Shown: piece after piece, positions 8,815 to 18,091 of the stretch | Layout: every line of letters starts with the position of its first letter | How positions within the stretch are numbered: the stretch's first letter is position 1 | Origin: Cytophagaceae bacterium | GTDB taxonomy: Bacteria; Bacteroidota; Bacteroidia; Cytophagales; Spirosomataceae | Length of the DNA stretch: 44,059 bases | Assembly (NCBI GenBank): GCA_027488335.1 | Contig: JAIYBU010000235.1 | Coordinates: 1-44,059 of the forward strand | Reading direction: 5' to 3' | Position numbers and translations under genes: made by a program | Notes under the pieces: model-generated | The model's database searches: none | What the model saw: only the letters and a program-made list of their open reading frames with translations | Told to the model about the DNA's origin: nothing

Positions 8815-9975
8815 ATGAAAATTGTTCATATTTTTATCTTTCTACATCTTTTCTCCATTACTTTATTTGGGCAAAAACAACTATCAAACCAAGTAATTGA
8901 GGTTTTGCAGAAAGATATTATTGCTCAAGCCAATTGGGCAATGGTCCAACAACCAATCACGATAACGGCCGAACAGTGCGAGCGTTCGGCAGGTGGTTTG
9001 CATGATTTTTATTCCGAAGGTGATTATTGGTGGAAAAATCCAGAAGACCCAAACGGGCCATACATTCAGCGAGACGGACAGACTAATCCAGATAATTTTG
9101 TGGCCCACCGTAAAGCCATGATTAGGTTTAGTCAAATCGTTGGTTCGTTGGCTTCGGCGTATCTGATTACCAAAGATGAAAAGTATGTTAAACAGGCTTT
9201 TTTGCACATTAATGCTTGGTTTGTTGACAAAAACACCCTCATGAACCCTTCATTGCTTTATGCCCAAGCCATCAAAGGTAAGGCTACGGGCAGAGGCATT
9301 GGAATTATTGATACGATTCATCTGATGGAAGTTGCACAAGGAATTATTGTCATGCAAAAGGCAGCGAGTGTAGATAAAAATAATCTGCAAATTATCAAAA
9401 ACTGGTTTGCTCAATATCTTGCATGGCTTACCACTCATCAGTATGGTATTGACGAACGAGAAGCCAAAAACAATCATGGCACTTGCTGGGTAATGCAGGT
9501 GGCCTCCTTTGCGAAACTAACCGAAAATCAAAGCTTAATTGACTATTGCAACAATCGTTTCAAGACAGTTTTATTGCCCAATCAGCTCGAAAATGATGGT
9601 AGTTTCCCGCTTGAGTTAAAACGTACAAAACCTTACGGATATTCAATTTTCAACCTTGATGCCATGGCTACGCTTTGCCAAATTTTGTCTGACTCAAAAG
9701 ATAATTTGTGGAATTTTCAATTGGAAGATGGCCGTTCAATGAAAAAGGCGATTGAATTTTTGTACCCTTTTATTGAAAACAAAAGCCTTTGGGCTTTCCA
9801 AAAAGATGTAATGTATTGGGAAGAATGGCCAGTAGCTCAGCCTTTTTTATTATTTGGTTATCAGCACTTAGGTACTAAAAACTGGTTTGAGACATGGAAA
9901 AATCTGGAGCATTTTCCAAAAAATGATGAAGTAATCAGGAATTTACCCATCCGAAATCCATTAATTTGGCTTTAA
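8815..9975 (+). CDS. Alginate-lyase-superfamily polysaccharide lyase (PL38-like)
   Basis: This 386-residue protein has a signal peptide (cleavage near LFGQ) and the all-alpha toroid of the alginate_lyase superfamily (PF05426). Typical blocks are DFYSEGDYWW (64-73), the RDGQTNPDNF segment (86-95), NNHGTCW (219-225) with the likely catalytic Asn/His, and a late FQKDVMYWEEWP block. The fold performs beta-elimination on uronic-acid polymers; related PL38 enzymes act on glucuronan- or alginate-like chains. The gene sits between kdgF (15 bp) and an esterase (28 bp), so these genes are probably co-transcribed. The exact polymer cannot be told from sequence. Pectin is suggested by the pectinesterase, glucuronan or alginate by the fold. 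Confidence 0.8.
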   Translation: MKIVHIFIFLHLFSITLFGQKQLSNQVIEVLQKDIIAQANWAMVQQPITITAEQCERSAGGLHDFYSEGDYWWKNPEDPNGPYIQRDGQTNPDNFVAHRKAMIRFSQIVGSLASAYLITKDEKYVKQAFLHINAWFVDKNTLMNPSLLYAQAIKGKATGRGIGIIDTIHLMEVAQGIIVMQKAASVDKNNLQIIKNWFAQYLAWLTTHQYGIDEREAKNNHGTCWVMQVASFAKLTENQSLIDYCNNRFKTVLLPNQLENDGSFPLELKRTKPYGYSIFNLDAMATLCQILSDSKDNLWNFQLEDGRSMKKAIEFLYPFIENKSLWAFQKDVMYWEEWPVAQPFLLFGYQHLGTKNWFETWKNLEHFPKNDEVIRNLPIRNPLIWL

Positions 9976-10003
9976 TAACTATTCAACCTTATAAAATACA
10001 TCT

Positions 10004-11185
10004 ATGAAAACCTTATCTTTAACACTTATCTTAATACTCGTTGGGAAAATGAGCTTTGCTCAATACAACCCCGAAAAACCCGACCTTTGTCAAGGCAAAT
10101 TCTTTACAGAAGAAGATGCAAAGAACCTGCACGCTGATTTTGCAAGGCGATATTCTGATAAAAAATCTTGGCAAAAACACGCCCAAGAAATACGTCAAGG
10201 AATTTTGGAAGGTGCTGAATTGAACGATTATGAATTCAAGAAGCCAACTAATATTGTCATTCATAGCAAAAAGGAATTGAATGGGTATTCGGTCGAAAAT
10301 GTGTCGTTTCAGAGCATTGAAGGAATTTATGTAACTGGAAATTTGTATCGTCCTGCCGAATCTAACGGTTTGCCGCCCAAAGGTAAAAACGCAGGAATTT
10401 TATGTCCGCACGGGCATGGTCCAGACCCACGTTTCGCAGCTTACACGCAGCAACGCTGTGCTACGCTTGCACGCATGGGAGCGGTTGTTTTTGCTTATGA
10501 TATGATTGGCATGGGCGACTCAAAACAATCTACCCACAAACTTGAAAAAGCTCTCAAACTACAAATCATCAACAGTAAAGCAGCTCTTGACTTCTTGATA
10601 GATTTGCCTAATATTGATAAAAACCGAATTGGTATGACAGGCGAGTCAGGGGGTGGAACACAAACTTTCATACTTTCGGCTCTTGACGACCGCATCAAGG
10701 TTTCCGTACCCGTTGTGATGGTTTCTGGCTATTTTTTTGGCGGTTGTGTTTGTGAAAGTGGAATGCCGATTCATAAACGTCCAACTCACCAAACAACCAA
10801 TGTAGAAATTGCCGCAACCTTTGCTCCAAAACCTATGCTTTTAGTTTCGGATGGCGGAGATTGGACGGTAAACACACCTACGATGGAATATCCGTACATC
10901 AAGAATGTTTATTCATTTTTTGGGGCAGTCGATAACGTTGAAAATGTGCATCTCGCCAACGAAAAGCACGATTATGGCCCTTCAAAACGCATGGCTGCTT
11001 ATCCGTTTTTAGCAAAACATTTAAAACTCGACCTCCAAAAAGTGATGGTGGCTGGCAAAATAGACGAAAGTGCCAATAAAGTTTTAAGCCAAATGGAACT
11101 CCAAGTTTTTGATGAACAACACCCTCGCTCAGCAAATGCTGTGATGGGCGATGCAGAAGTAATGGCTCTTTTAGAAAAGAAATAA
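10004..11185 (+). CDS. Secreted alpha/beta hydrolase, acetylxylan-esterase-like (Abhydrolase_7 type)
   Basis: This 393-residue protein has a signal peptide ending at SFAQ. It is an alpha/beta hydrolase with an N-terminal helical extension. The oxyanion region is CPHGHGPD (134-141), the nucleophile S215 in GESGGG and the catalytic histidine H322 in EKHDYG; the acid may be D286 in GGDW. The family contains putative acetylxylan and other carbohydrate esterases, often beside polysaccharide lyases. It is the last gene of the cluster, 28 bp after the lyase and just before a terminator. I infer removal of acyl groups from plant or microbial polysaccharide; the substrate is unknown. An unusual Cys pair (GGCVCESG, about 246-253) sits in the cap region. 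Confidence 0.78.
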   Translation: MKTLSLTLILILVGKMSFAQYNPEKPDLCQGKFFTEEDAKNLHADFARRYSDKKSWQKHAQEIRQGILEGAELNDYEFKKPTNIVIHSKKELNGYSVENVSFQSIEGIYVTGNLYRPAESNGLPPKGKNAGILCPHGHGPDPRFAAYTQQRCATLARMGAVVFAYDMIGMGDSKQSTHKLEKALKLQIINSKAALDFLIDLPNIDKNRIGMTGESGGGTQTFILSALDDRIKVSVPVVMVSGYFFGGCVCESGMPIHKRPTHQTTNVEIAATFAPKPMLLVSDGGDWTVNTPTMEYPYIKNVYSFFGAVDNVENVHLANEKHDYGPSKRMAAYPFLAKHLKLDLQKVMVAGKIDESANKVLSQMELQVFDEQHPRSANAVMGDAEVMALLEKK

Positions 11186-11191
11186 CCTATA

Positions 11192-11228
11192 AAAATGAGG
11201 CTCGGCTGTAATAGACATGCCTCATTTT
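11192..11228 (+). terminator. Terminator of the pectin/uronate cluster
   Basis: A 10-bp perfect stem (AAAATGAGGC with GCCTCATTTT) encloses a 17-nt loop and is followed by a short T-rich tract. It begins 6 nt after the esterase stop codon. Confidence 0.7.
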
Positions 11229-11289
11229 CTTCTATGGCAATGTAAAAGTTATGCTGTATCTTTGCTAAATATCACTACTTACCTATTGA

Positions 11290-12090
11290 ATGAAAGAAAA
11301 TAACTCCTTGAATACTTCTTGGCGAAAAACCGCCTCAACAATATACAAAAAACCTGTTGACTCAAAAATCTTTGGTTCAGTCGAGATTGATATTACAGAT
11401 TTAGAAAAATACATTTCCGAAAAGCGTAAATCTGGCGTAAAAATTACACTCACACACTTTTTTTTGGTAGCTACAGCTCGGGCTATTAAAGAAATTCCAG
11501 AACTCAATACTTACGTAAAAAGAGGTAATATTTATTCGCACCAAGCAATCAATGCTACTGTGAGTGTACTTCTGCAAAACGGAGAAATGGGTTCGGTAAA
11601 GATGCTACATGCTGATAAACTAACACTTACAGAGTCTGCTATAAAACTGAAAGAAGAAATCCAAAAAACTTACAAAGGCGATGAAAATGCCACCATGCAA
11701 ATGAAAGAAAAACTGGCGGCTATTCCGTGGCCGTTGCGTGGGTGGGTTTATCAGACAATCAAATACATTACTACTACGCTCGGTATTTCTATTCCTCCGT
11801 TGGGGCTTTCGGCCAACAATTTTGGTTCGTTTATTTTATCAAATATCGGTAGCATTGGTCTGGATATTGGCTATCCTGCTTTGATGCCCTCGGCCAATAT
11901 CGCCTTTGTCTTGATTTTGGGTGGAGTTACAAAAAAACCGTGGGTAGTAAATGACGAAATCGTACCTCGTAGCATTCTGATGCTCGGTGCAGCCCTCGAC
12001 CATCGCGTAATTGATGCGTCGCACGGTGGCAAATTATTCAAACTACTGAAACGATTTGTTAGTAATCCTGAGTTGTTGGAGATAAACTAA
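11290..12090 (+). CDS. Stand-alone 2-oxoacid dehydrogenase E2 catalytic domain
   Basis: The 266 residues cover only the CoA-dependent acyltransferase fold of dihydrolipoamide acyltransferases (PF00198). There is no lipoyl domain or peripheral-subunit-binding domain. Visible signatures are FILSNIGSIG (181-190) and the active-site block DHRVIDASHGG, with H238 and D242. The usual HxxxDG is HxxxDA here. Full E2 proteins usually exceed 400 residues, so this is a dedicated short relative rather than a truncation; the N-terminus looks native. No E1 or E3 gene is nearby. It probably transfers an acyl group from CoA to an unknown acceptor. It lies 12 bp upstream of a methyltransferase-like gene, likely as an operon. 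Confidence 0.8.
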   Translation: MKENNSLNTSWRKTASTIYKKPVDSKIFGSVEIDITDLEKYISEKRKSGVKITLTHFFLVATARAIKEIPELNTYVKRGNIYSHQAINATVSVLLQNGEMGSVKMLHADKLTLTESAIKLKEEIQKTYKGDENATMQMKEKLAAIPWPLRGWVYQTIKYITTTLGISIPPLGLSANNFGSFILSNIGSIGLDIGYPALMPSANIAFVLILGGVTKKPWVVNDEIVPRSILMLGAALDHRVIDASHGGKLFKLLKRFVSNPELLEIN

Positions 12091-12102
12091 ACGCACTATT
12101 CC

Positions 12103-12801
12103 ATGAAATCTGCACTTGTAACTTTATTAAATTTTTTCTTATTCAAGATTAGCTGTTTTGCCCAAAATATTGACGAAAAAGAGATTATTTCTCTTCGTAC
12201 AGAGTGTGGAGGTGTTTATTTTAATAGCAAAGCAGAATTAGAAAAGAGTTGGGGAAAATCGCTTCGTTTTTTTGAATTGAAAAAGGGCGATAAAGTAGCC
12301 GATATCGGAGCAAAGTCCATGACCTTTATTGGTACTTTATCCGTATTTTATGAAAACGTAGATTTTTATTGCGAAGATATTGACTCGGCCTGTACTACTT
12401 CCAAACAAGCTCAGAAAGTCATTGATTTTTACAGTAAAATAAAAGGTTCGCCCATCACTTGCAGGTTTACTCCTGTTATTGGAACCGAAACTTCTACAAC
12501 ACTTTCTGAAAATTCCTTCGATAAGGTTATCATTGATAATTCGCTCCATGAGTTTTCGGAAAAAGTTCTAATGCTAAAAAATATCAACCAAATCTTAAAG
12601 AAAAACGGCATCTTATACCTCCGAGAATCTCTCGGACTCACCAACGGAGAACTCCATATAGGTTGTAAAAAAGCTCTTTTCGATGAAGCACATTTAATCG
12701 CTTTTATTACACAACAGGGCTTTAAATTTATTAAATCTCAGGATTGTCAGATTCCTACGGGAGCTTTTTCTTCAAAATTATTCCTATTTGTAAAACAATA
12801 A
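12103..12801 (+). CDS. Class I methyltransferase-fold protein with apparent signal peptide
   Basis: The first 21 residues form a signal peptide (hydrophobic core about 4-19, ending CFAQ). The rest resembles a Rossmann methyltransferase: motif I VADIGAKSM (65-73), acidic EDID (91-94), FDKVIIDNSLHEF as motif IV, and LKKNGILYL. Motif I lacks the usual GxGxG glycines, so SAM binding is uncertain. Export of a SAM-dependent enzyme would be unusual because SAM is cytoplasmic. The predicted signal could be a membrane anchor, or the protein may have lost catalysis. It follows the E2-like gene by 12 bp. Confidence 0.65.
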   Translation: MKSALVTLLNFFLFKISCFAQNIDEKEIISLRTECGGVYFNSKAELEKSWGKSLRFFELKKGDKVADIGAKSMTFIGTLSVFYENVDFYCEDIDSACTTSKQAQKVIDFYSKIKGSPITCRFTPVIGTETSTTLSENSFDKVIIDNSLHEFSEKVLMLKNINQILKKNGILYLRESLGLTNGELHIGCKKALFDEAHLIAFITQQGFKFIKSQDCQIPTGAFSSKLFLFVKQ

Positions 12802-12809
12802 AGCTGTAT

Positions 12810-12869
12810 ATATCTTCTCTCACTTTGGATAACAATAGATTTGGTTATCCAAAGTTTAGAGAGAGATAT
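12810..12869. repeat. Long imperfect inverted repeat
   Basis: A perfect 12-bp core (ACTTTGGATAAC, 12822-12833, facing 12844-12855) is extended outward by CT-rich/GA-rich arms (12810-12821 with 12856-12869, with bulges). It starts 8 nt after the methyltransferase stop. No T-run follows, so it may be a weak terminator or a structured mRNA end. Confidence 0.6.
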
Positions 12870-12875
12870 CCTCCC

Positions 12876-12917
12876 CAATTTCAAACGTTTGCATAACAAT
12901 TTCAAACGTTTGCATAA
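12876..12917. promoter_or_regulatory. Tandem LacI-type operators upstream of susC
   Basis: Two identical 21-bp units (12876-12896 and 12897-12917) abut each other. Each contains the perfect palindrome CAAACGTTTG (12882-12891 and 12903-12912), whose central CG and A/T flanks are typical of LacI-family operators. The 21-bp spacing puts both sites on the same DNA face. The TTTG of the second unit is also 19 bp before TATCTTAT (12932-12939), so a regulator bound there could cover a -33 element. The same core recurs before the inositol oxygenase gene. Confidence 0.7.
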
Positions 12918-13049
12918 TAATTTATACAAAATATCTTATTTTTTATTAGTAAAATGCAGTATTAAACCTTCCTAACCAGTTTTTCATCTCTCATGCCTCT
13001 GGCAATATAATCGTAATACTACGGTAATATTCTCTTAATCAGCAGGGTG

Positions 13050-13057
13050 TAGTTTTG
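13050..13057 (+). promoter_or_regulatory. Candidate -7 box for susC
   Basis: TAGTTTTG matches the Bacteroidota TAnnTTTG -7 consensus. No clear TTTG -33 element lies at the expected distance. It would give a 5' leader of about 190 nt. Confidence 0.3.
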
Positions 13058-13249
13058 CAGTTGTTTAGTAAGGCAACAATACCTAAACTCTAAACTTTTC
13101 TTTTTTATTAACCAAAACTTCGCTAATTAATCATTTATGTTCACCTAATTTAACACCAATGTCACGTACTGTTCATTTGATACAATTTTCTGTATCTCTC
13201 TTTCACAAGCTCAACAAGTATTCTTAATCACAAAAATCAGTCAACGACA

Positions 13250-16200
13250 ATGAATCAAAAACTACCGAAAAACAGGTTGCTTTCTTCTGTATTCGCAAAG
13301 CTATCTGTTACTATCCTATTATTTGCATTGCTGGGAATCGATGTAGGCTATGCTAAAAATCAGCCTAATACTATCGACATCACCGTAAAAGGTAAAGTTA
13401 CCGATGCCGAAACAGGAGATGGGCTTCCAGGGGTAAGCATAACGACCAAGGGTAGCACGAAAGGTGCAATCACAGACGGCAACGGAGATTATACAATCGC
13501 TGTGACTGATACCAAAGCTGTCTTGGTATTTAGCTATGTAGGCTACACGCCGCAAGAAGTAAACGTAGGCGGACAAACCCAAATCAATATACAGCTCAAA
13601 TCTGATAGCAAAACCCTCAGCGAAATAGTGGTTGTGGGTTACGGTACTGCCAAGAAAACCGATATCACGGGTGCGGTAAAATCAGTTAGAAGCGAAGAGT
13701 TCAACAAAGGTATCATCAACTCGCCTGAGCAGCTTTTACAAGGTAAAGTAGCGGGTGTAAACGTTACCTCAGCCAGTGGTGAGCCAGGTTCGGCACAAAA
13801 TATCTCAATCAGAGGGCCAGGTGGTGTTCGTACAGGCAGTACTCCTCTATTTGTAGTAGATGGTTTAGCTCTTGACAATTCGGGAACGGGCGGTGCTATG
13901 AACCCGCTTACATTCTTAAACCCACAAGATATCGAAACAATAGATGTATTGAAAGATGCTTCGGCAACGGCTATCTACGGTGCTCGTGGAGCCAATGGTG
14001 TTGTGTTAATTACTACTAAAAAAGGAAAAGCAGGAAGTTCTTCTATGAACTATTCAGCTACTTTAGGTATTTCCGAAATTGCTCGTGCATTGCCTGTTTA
14101 CACGGCTGATGAATACCGCAAAGCCGTACCAAGTGTAGGTGGTGTTTTAGAAGACCTGAAAGGAAATACCGATTGGCAAAAAGAAATCACTCGCACAGCC
14201 TACACACAAAACCATAACCTTACGATGGGTGGCGGTGCAGGAAAACTAACCTATTATGCTTCATTTGGAGCTCAAAAACAAGAAGGTATCTTGAAAAACA
14301 ACGATTTGAACCGCTATACAGGTCGTATCAATGTTAACCAGAAATTCTGGGAAGACCGCCTAAGTGTTGATGTAAATCTTAATGCTACTTTCACAACCAA
14401 TATGCGTCCGCCAATCGGAAGCATGATTGGAAATGCAATTTCGGTAAACCCTACTTATCCTGCACTTGATGCCGATGGGAATCCTGCGGTTTATCCTAAC
14501 TTAGTGAATCCTTTGGTTAGTTTGAAATTGGAAAAAGATATTACAAAAACAAATCGTTTGATAGGAAATATCTCGCCATCGCTCAAAATCACAAAAGATT
14601 TGACTTATAAACTGAATTATGGCATTGATAACTCAAATTCGGTACGTGATTTAGAATCTTTACCAAATGCTGTGCCTTTGCAAGATGGTCGCCTCGAAAC
14701 TATCTACACAAACAATAGCAATAGCCTCATCGAAAACTATCTGACTTACAGTAAAGATTTCAATAACCACAGCCTAACTGCGTTGGTTGGACACTCTTAC
14801 CAAAAGTTTTTCTTACAAGGTCGCTCGTCGAGTATCAATAAATTCCCGATTTCAGATATTGAACCTATTTATAACCCAGGGTTGGGTCAAGAGCTTACGT
14901 TAGCCAATAACAAACCTTCGGGATATGCACTCAAAAATGAATTACAGTCGTTTTTCTCAAGAGTAAATTATAGTTTTAAAGATAAATATTTACTCACTGC
15001 TACGGTTCGTGCCGATGGTTCATCAAAATTTGGTGCAAACAACAAATACGGTATTTTCCCTTCGTTTGCGGCAGGTTGGAGAATCTCAGAAGAAGCTTTC
15101 ATGAAAGGCTCACCAGTGAGCAACTTGAAGCTTCGTGCAGGTTGGGGGCAAACGGGTAACCAAGAAATTCCTTCAAAAATTACTCAAGCCTTATTTACAT
15201 CGTCGGTTTCGGCATCTACAAGTTATCCGCTCAATTCTTCGAGTGTTTATCCAGCAGGTACTACTTATAGCCGTTTAGCAAATCCTAATATTCAATGGGA
15301 AGTTTCGACACAAACAAACCTTGGTCTCGACTTTGGTTTCTTGAATGGTGCGTTATCTGGCTCGGTTGATTATTTCAATAAAGTTTCAAGCGATATTCTC
15401 TTAGAAGTTATTCCATCTGACCCTGTTCAACCAGCAGGTACATTCTGGACAAACGTAAAAGATATGAATATCACTAACAAAGGTTTGGAAATCGAATTGG
15501 CATATCGTCAGAAAACAAATAGTGGTCTAAACTACGGAATCGGTGGAAACGTAACTTTTATTCGTAACAAAGTAACCAACTCACCTTATTCGGTTATTCC
15601 TTCAGGAAGTGCTTCGGGTTCTGGACTTACTTCGGCTACAATCAATGGATATTTGAGCGGTGAGCCAATCGGAACTTTCTTCTTAAAAGATTTCACAGGT
15701 TTCGACGACAAAGGTCTTAGTACTTACCGTGATGTTGACGGCGATGGCCTCGTGACCGACAAAGACCGTATTGCTGCAGGTAGTGCTTTACCTACCATGC
15801 AATATAACTTCTTCGGAAATATCGGCTACAAAGGCTTTGATTTAGTAGTTAACTTCAACGGTGTTCGTGGCAATAAAATCTACGATAATACTGCCAACTC
15901 TAACTTCTACAAACTCCGTTTGTCGAAAGGAATCAATACAACACCTGAGGCTGTAAAATACGCCAATGAATCTACTAATAATGCGGCTCCTGTTTCTACT
16001 CGTTTCTTGAAAGATGGAGCATTCCTTCGTCTTAATAACTTAGCATTGGGCTATAGCTTCAATACCAAAGCATTGGGTATTGATAAGTACATTCCAGCAT
16101 TGCGTTTATCTGTTACTGGTCAAAATCTTTTTGTAATCACGAAATACGACGGCTATGACCCAGAAGTAAACACTGACCGAACTATCAACGGTATTTCATC

Positions 16201-16270
16201 GTACGGTATCGACTATTTAAGCTATCCAAAAGCTAAATCAATCATCTTTGGTCTAAATGTTTCATTCTAA
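13250..16270 (+). CDS. SusC/RagA-family TonB-dependent outer-membrane transporter
   Basis: This 1006-residue protein has a signal peptide (about 1-35). A carboxypeptidase-regulatory-like domain follows (about 44-125, KGKVTDAETGDGLPGVSI), then the TonB plug (about 135-260) with the conserved ATAIYGARGANGVVLITTKKGK-like block, then a long beta-barrel ending in a C-terminal Phe (FGLNVSF). SusC proteins import oligosaccharides or other large ligands across the outer membrane with a SusD lid. It is preceded by tandem CAAACGTTTG operators and followed 19 bp later by its SusD partner. The ligand is unknown; neighbouring uronate genes and the shared operator with inositol oxygenase suggest a uronate- or inositol-containing compound. 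Confidence 0.93.
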   Translation: MNQKLPKNRLLSSVFAKLSVTILLFALLGIDVGYAKNQPNTIDITVKGKVTDAETGDGLPGVSITTKGSTKGAITDGNGDYTIAVTDTKAVLVFSYVGYTPQEVNVGGQTQINIQLKSDSKTLSEIVVVGYGTAKKTDITGAVKSVRSEEFNKGIINSPEQLLQGKVAGVNVTSASGEPGSAQNISIRGPGGVRTGSTPLFVVDGLALDNSGTGGAMNPLTFLNPQDIETIDVLKDASATAIYGARGANGVVLITTKKGKAGSSSMNYSATLGISEIARALPVYTADEYRKAVPSVGGVLEDLKGNTDWQKEITRTAYTQNHNLTMGGGAGKLTYYASFGAQKQEGILKNNDLNRYTGRINVNQKFWEDRLSVDVNLNATFTTNMRPPIGSMIGNAISVNPTYPALDADGNPAVYPNLVNPLVSLKLEKDITKTNRLIGNISPSLKITKDLTYKLNYGIDNSNSVRDLESLPNAVPLQDGRLETIYTNNSNSLIENYLTYSKDFNNHSLTALVGHSYQKFFLQGRSSSINKFPISDIEPIYNPGLGQELTLANNKPSGYALKNELQSFFSRVNYSFKDKYLLTATVRADGSSKFGANNKYGIFPSFAAGWRISEEAFMKGSPVSNLKLRAGWGQTGNQEIPSKITQALFTSSVSASTSYPLNSSSVYPAGTTYSRLANPNIQWEVSTQTNLGLDFGFLNGALSGSVDYFNKVSSDILLEVIPSDPVQPAGTFWTNVKDMNITNKGLEIELAYRQKTNSGLNYGIGGNVTFIRNKVTNSPYSVIPSGSASGSGLTSATINGYLSGEPIGTFFLKDFTGFDDKGLSTYRDVDGDGLVTDKDRIAAGSALPTMQYNFFGNIGYKGFDLVVNFNGVRGNKIYDNTANSNFYKLRLSKGINTTPEAVKYANESTNNAAPVSTRFLKDGAFLRLNNLALGYSFNTKALGIDKYIPALRLSVTGQNLFVITKYDGYDPEVNTDRTINGISSYGIDYLSYPKAKSIIFGLNVSF

Positions 16271-16289
16271 ACGAAAAAAAAATACTCCA

Positions 16290-17972
16290 ATGAAAAAGAA
16301 AATATATTCAATATTATTCCTGTGTAGCTTTGCTGTTTTAGAAAGTTGCACCGACCTCAAAGAAGAAATTCTGGACGAAACCCTTTCGGCTGCAAAACTT
16401 ACTGATAAACAAGCCGCTGATGGTATCATCGCCCCCGTGTATGCACGTCTCCCAGATATTTTCTTGCATACTAACTATTTTGCTATTCAAGAAATCTCGA
16501 CCGATGAGGCTATCTTACCTTATCGTGGCGGTACTGACTGGGGTGATAATGGTATTTATATTGCCATGCACCAACATACTTACCAAAGCACCGACCCAAA
16601 TATTAGAAATACTTGGAACTTAATTTTGCAAGGAATGTCTCGTGCCATTACGGCCATGAATACCCTTCCAACGCTTAATGATGCCAATGCTAAAGTATAT
16701 TTGGCTGAAGCTCGTGGAATGCGTGCTTATTATTCGATGCTTACACTTGATTTGTTTGGCTTAGTTTTCGTGAAAGAAGACATCGGCGAAACTTCAAAAA
16801 TTCTTCGTGGAGAAGAAGCATTTCAATATGTAAAAAATGAATTCTTGGCAGTTGAACCTAACTTAGATGCCACGGTTGGCCCAGGTCGTTTGTCGAAAGG
16901 TGCCGTATGGGGATTATTGGCTCGTTTATACTTAAATGCTGCGGTTTATCGTGATGTGTACGGAACCCCTACGTTCAAAGCTGATGAAATGGATAAAGTA
17001 ACCGAATATTGTGATAAAATCATTAATTCGGGTACGTACAAATTATCGTCTGATTATTTCTCAATTTTCGGTTCTGACAACCACACCAACCCTGAGTTGA
17101 TTTTTGCAGTTGACCAACGAGCAGAGCTAAACGGACATAATCGTATGGCGTATTTCTCGCTATCAGGCGACCAGTTCCCCCTCCCTGCCTATCCGAATGC
17201 AAACGGTACTGATGGTCCAGCTATCACGCCTGATTTCTATCGTACTTGGGCTAATGAGTATGCTCCTAAAGACCCTGCAGAAGTTGACCCTCGTTTTTAT
17301 AAACAAAACCTCTCGGCCTATTCAAACCCTGCTGATTCATGTGTAGCTGAGGCTAATTTCAATATCAATCGTGGTATTCTCAGAGGTCAACAATATGGCT
17401 TGATTAGAAAAAATGGTGTATTTTTGAAATGTCCAGATGGTAAATTTAAAGTAGGTAAACTCTTCAACGATACTCGTAACCGTCCGACTGTACCAGTAAA
17501 CTTTACAGAAAAAGTTGATTTTACACCCGCAGGAAGCGATTACAGCTCTGGATACCGTGTTGAAAAATATGAATTCAGTAAAAAATCAGTTAGTGGACGT
17601 AACTTCGGAGACGCTGACATTATAATTCTTCGTCTGGCCGACGTTTATATGATGCGAGCCGAAGCCAAACTTCGTAAAAGCAATGACGCTGCGGGTGCTT
17701 TGGCCGATGTAAACTTCGTTCGTGCTGCCCGTACTACCCCTCCACCTGCTCTTACGTCTATGTCGCTGGATATTTTATTTAAAGAGCGTGGCTTTGAATT
17801 TTACTGGGAACACCAACGACGTACTGACATGATTCGCTTCGGAAAATACGAAGGAACTTGGACCGAAAAAACCAATACCGACAAACTAAAACGTATCTTC
17901 CCGATTCCACAAACAGCCATTGATGGTGCCTCAAACCTTCCTGGCTATTTGAAACAAAATCAAGGATATTAA
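16290..17972 (+). CDS. SusD/RagB-family surface lipoprotein
   Basis: I chose ATG 16290, giving 560 residues, because it starts directly with a lipoprotein signal (Cys20 in VLESC). An upstream in-frame ATG at 16257 overlaps the susC end and would add a non-signal extension. The protein has the SusD helical TPR scaffold, the RGMRAYYSMLTLDLFG-type block in its N-terminal half, and a C-terminal RagB/SusD segment (RLADVYMMRAEAKLR, LFKERGFEFYWEHQRRTDMIRFG). It is the surface ligand-binding partner of the preceding SusC. A strong terminator follows, so the pair forms a two-gene unit. Confidence 0.93.
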   Translation: MKKKIYSILFLCSFAVLESCTDLKEEILDETLSAAKLTDKQAADGIIAPVYARLPDIFLHTNYFAIQEISTDEAILPYRGGTDWGDNGIYIAMHQHTYQSTDPNIRNTWNLILQGMSRAITAMNTLPTLNDANAKVYLAEARGMRAYYSMLTLDLFGLVFVKEDIGETSKILRGEEAFQYVKNEFLAVEPNLDATVGPGRLSKGAVWGLLARLYLNAAVYRDVYGTPTFKADEMDKVTEYCDKIINSGTYKLSSDYFSIFGSDNHTNPELIFAVDQRAELNGHNRMAYFSLSGDQFPLPAYPNANGTDGPAITPDFYRTWANEYAPKDPAEVDPRFYKQNLSAYSNPADSCVAEANFNINRGILRGQQYGLIRKNGVFLKCPDGKFKVGKLFNDTRNRPTVPVNFTEKVDFTPAGSDYSSGYRVEKYEFSKKSVSGRNFGDADIIILRLADVYMMRAEAKLRKSNDAAGALADVNFVRAARTTPPPALTSMSLDILFKERGFEFYWEHQRRTDMIRFGKYEGTWTEKTNTDKLKRIFPIPQTAIDGASNLPGYLKQNQGY

Positions 17973-18024
17973 TTTTATTTGAATGTATAATTAATAATTG
18001 TAAAGCGTTCACTATTAATTGATT

Positions 18025-18066
18025 AAGCGATGATAAATAAAACTTAAGTTTTATTTATCATCGCTT
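18025..18066 (+). terminator. Terminator of susCD
   Basis: A perfect 21-bp inverted repeat (18025-18045 with 18046-18066) with no spacer is followed by a T-run. The centre must open to form the loop. Confidence 0.85.
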
Positions 18067-18091
18067 TTTGTCAAATTGCTTTTTTGCAACG

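Larger units (their letters stand above)
12802..13249. other. 448-bp regulatory region upstream of susC
   Basis: In order it holds a long imperfect hairpin (12810-12869), a tandem pair of operator repeats (12876-12917), a possible promoter overlapping them, and a second candidate -7 box (13050-13057). No open reading frame looks real. Confidence 0.7.

Noticed and set aside
12876-12917. CRISPR or other repeat array
   Set aside because: Only two abutting copies exist, without spacers; the palindromic core points to a transcription-factor site.
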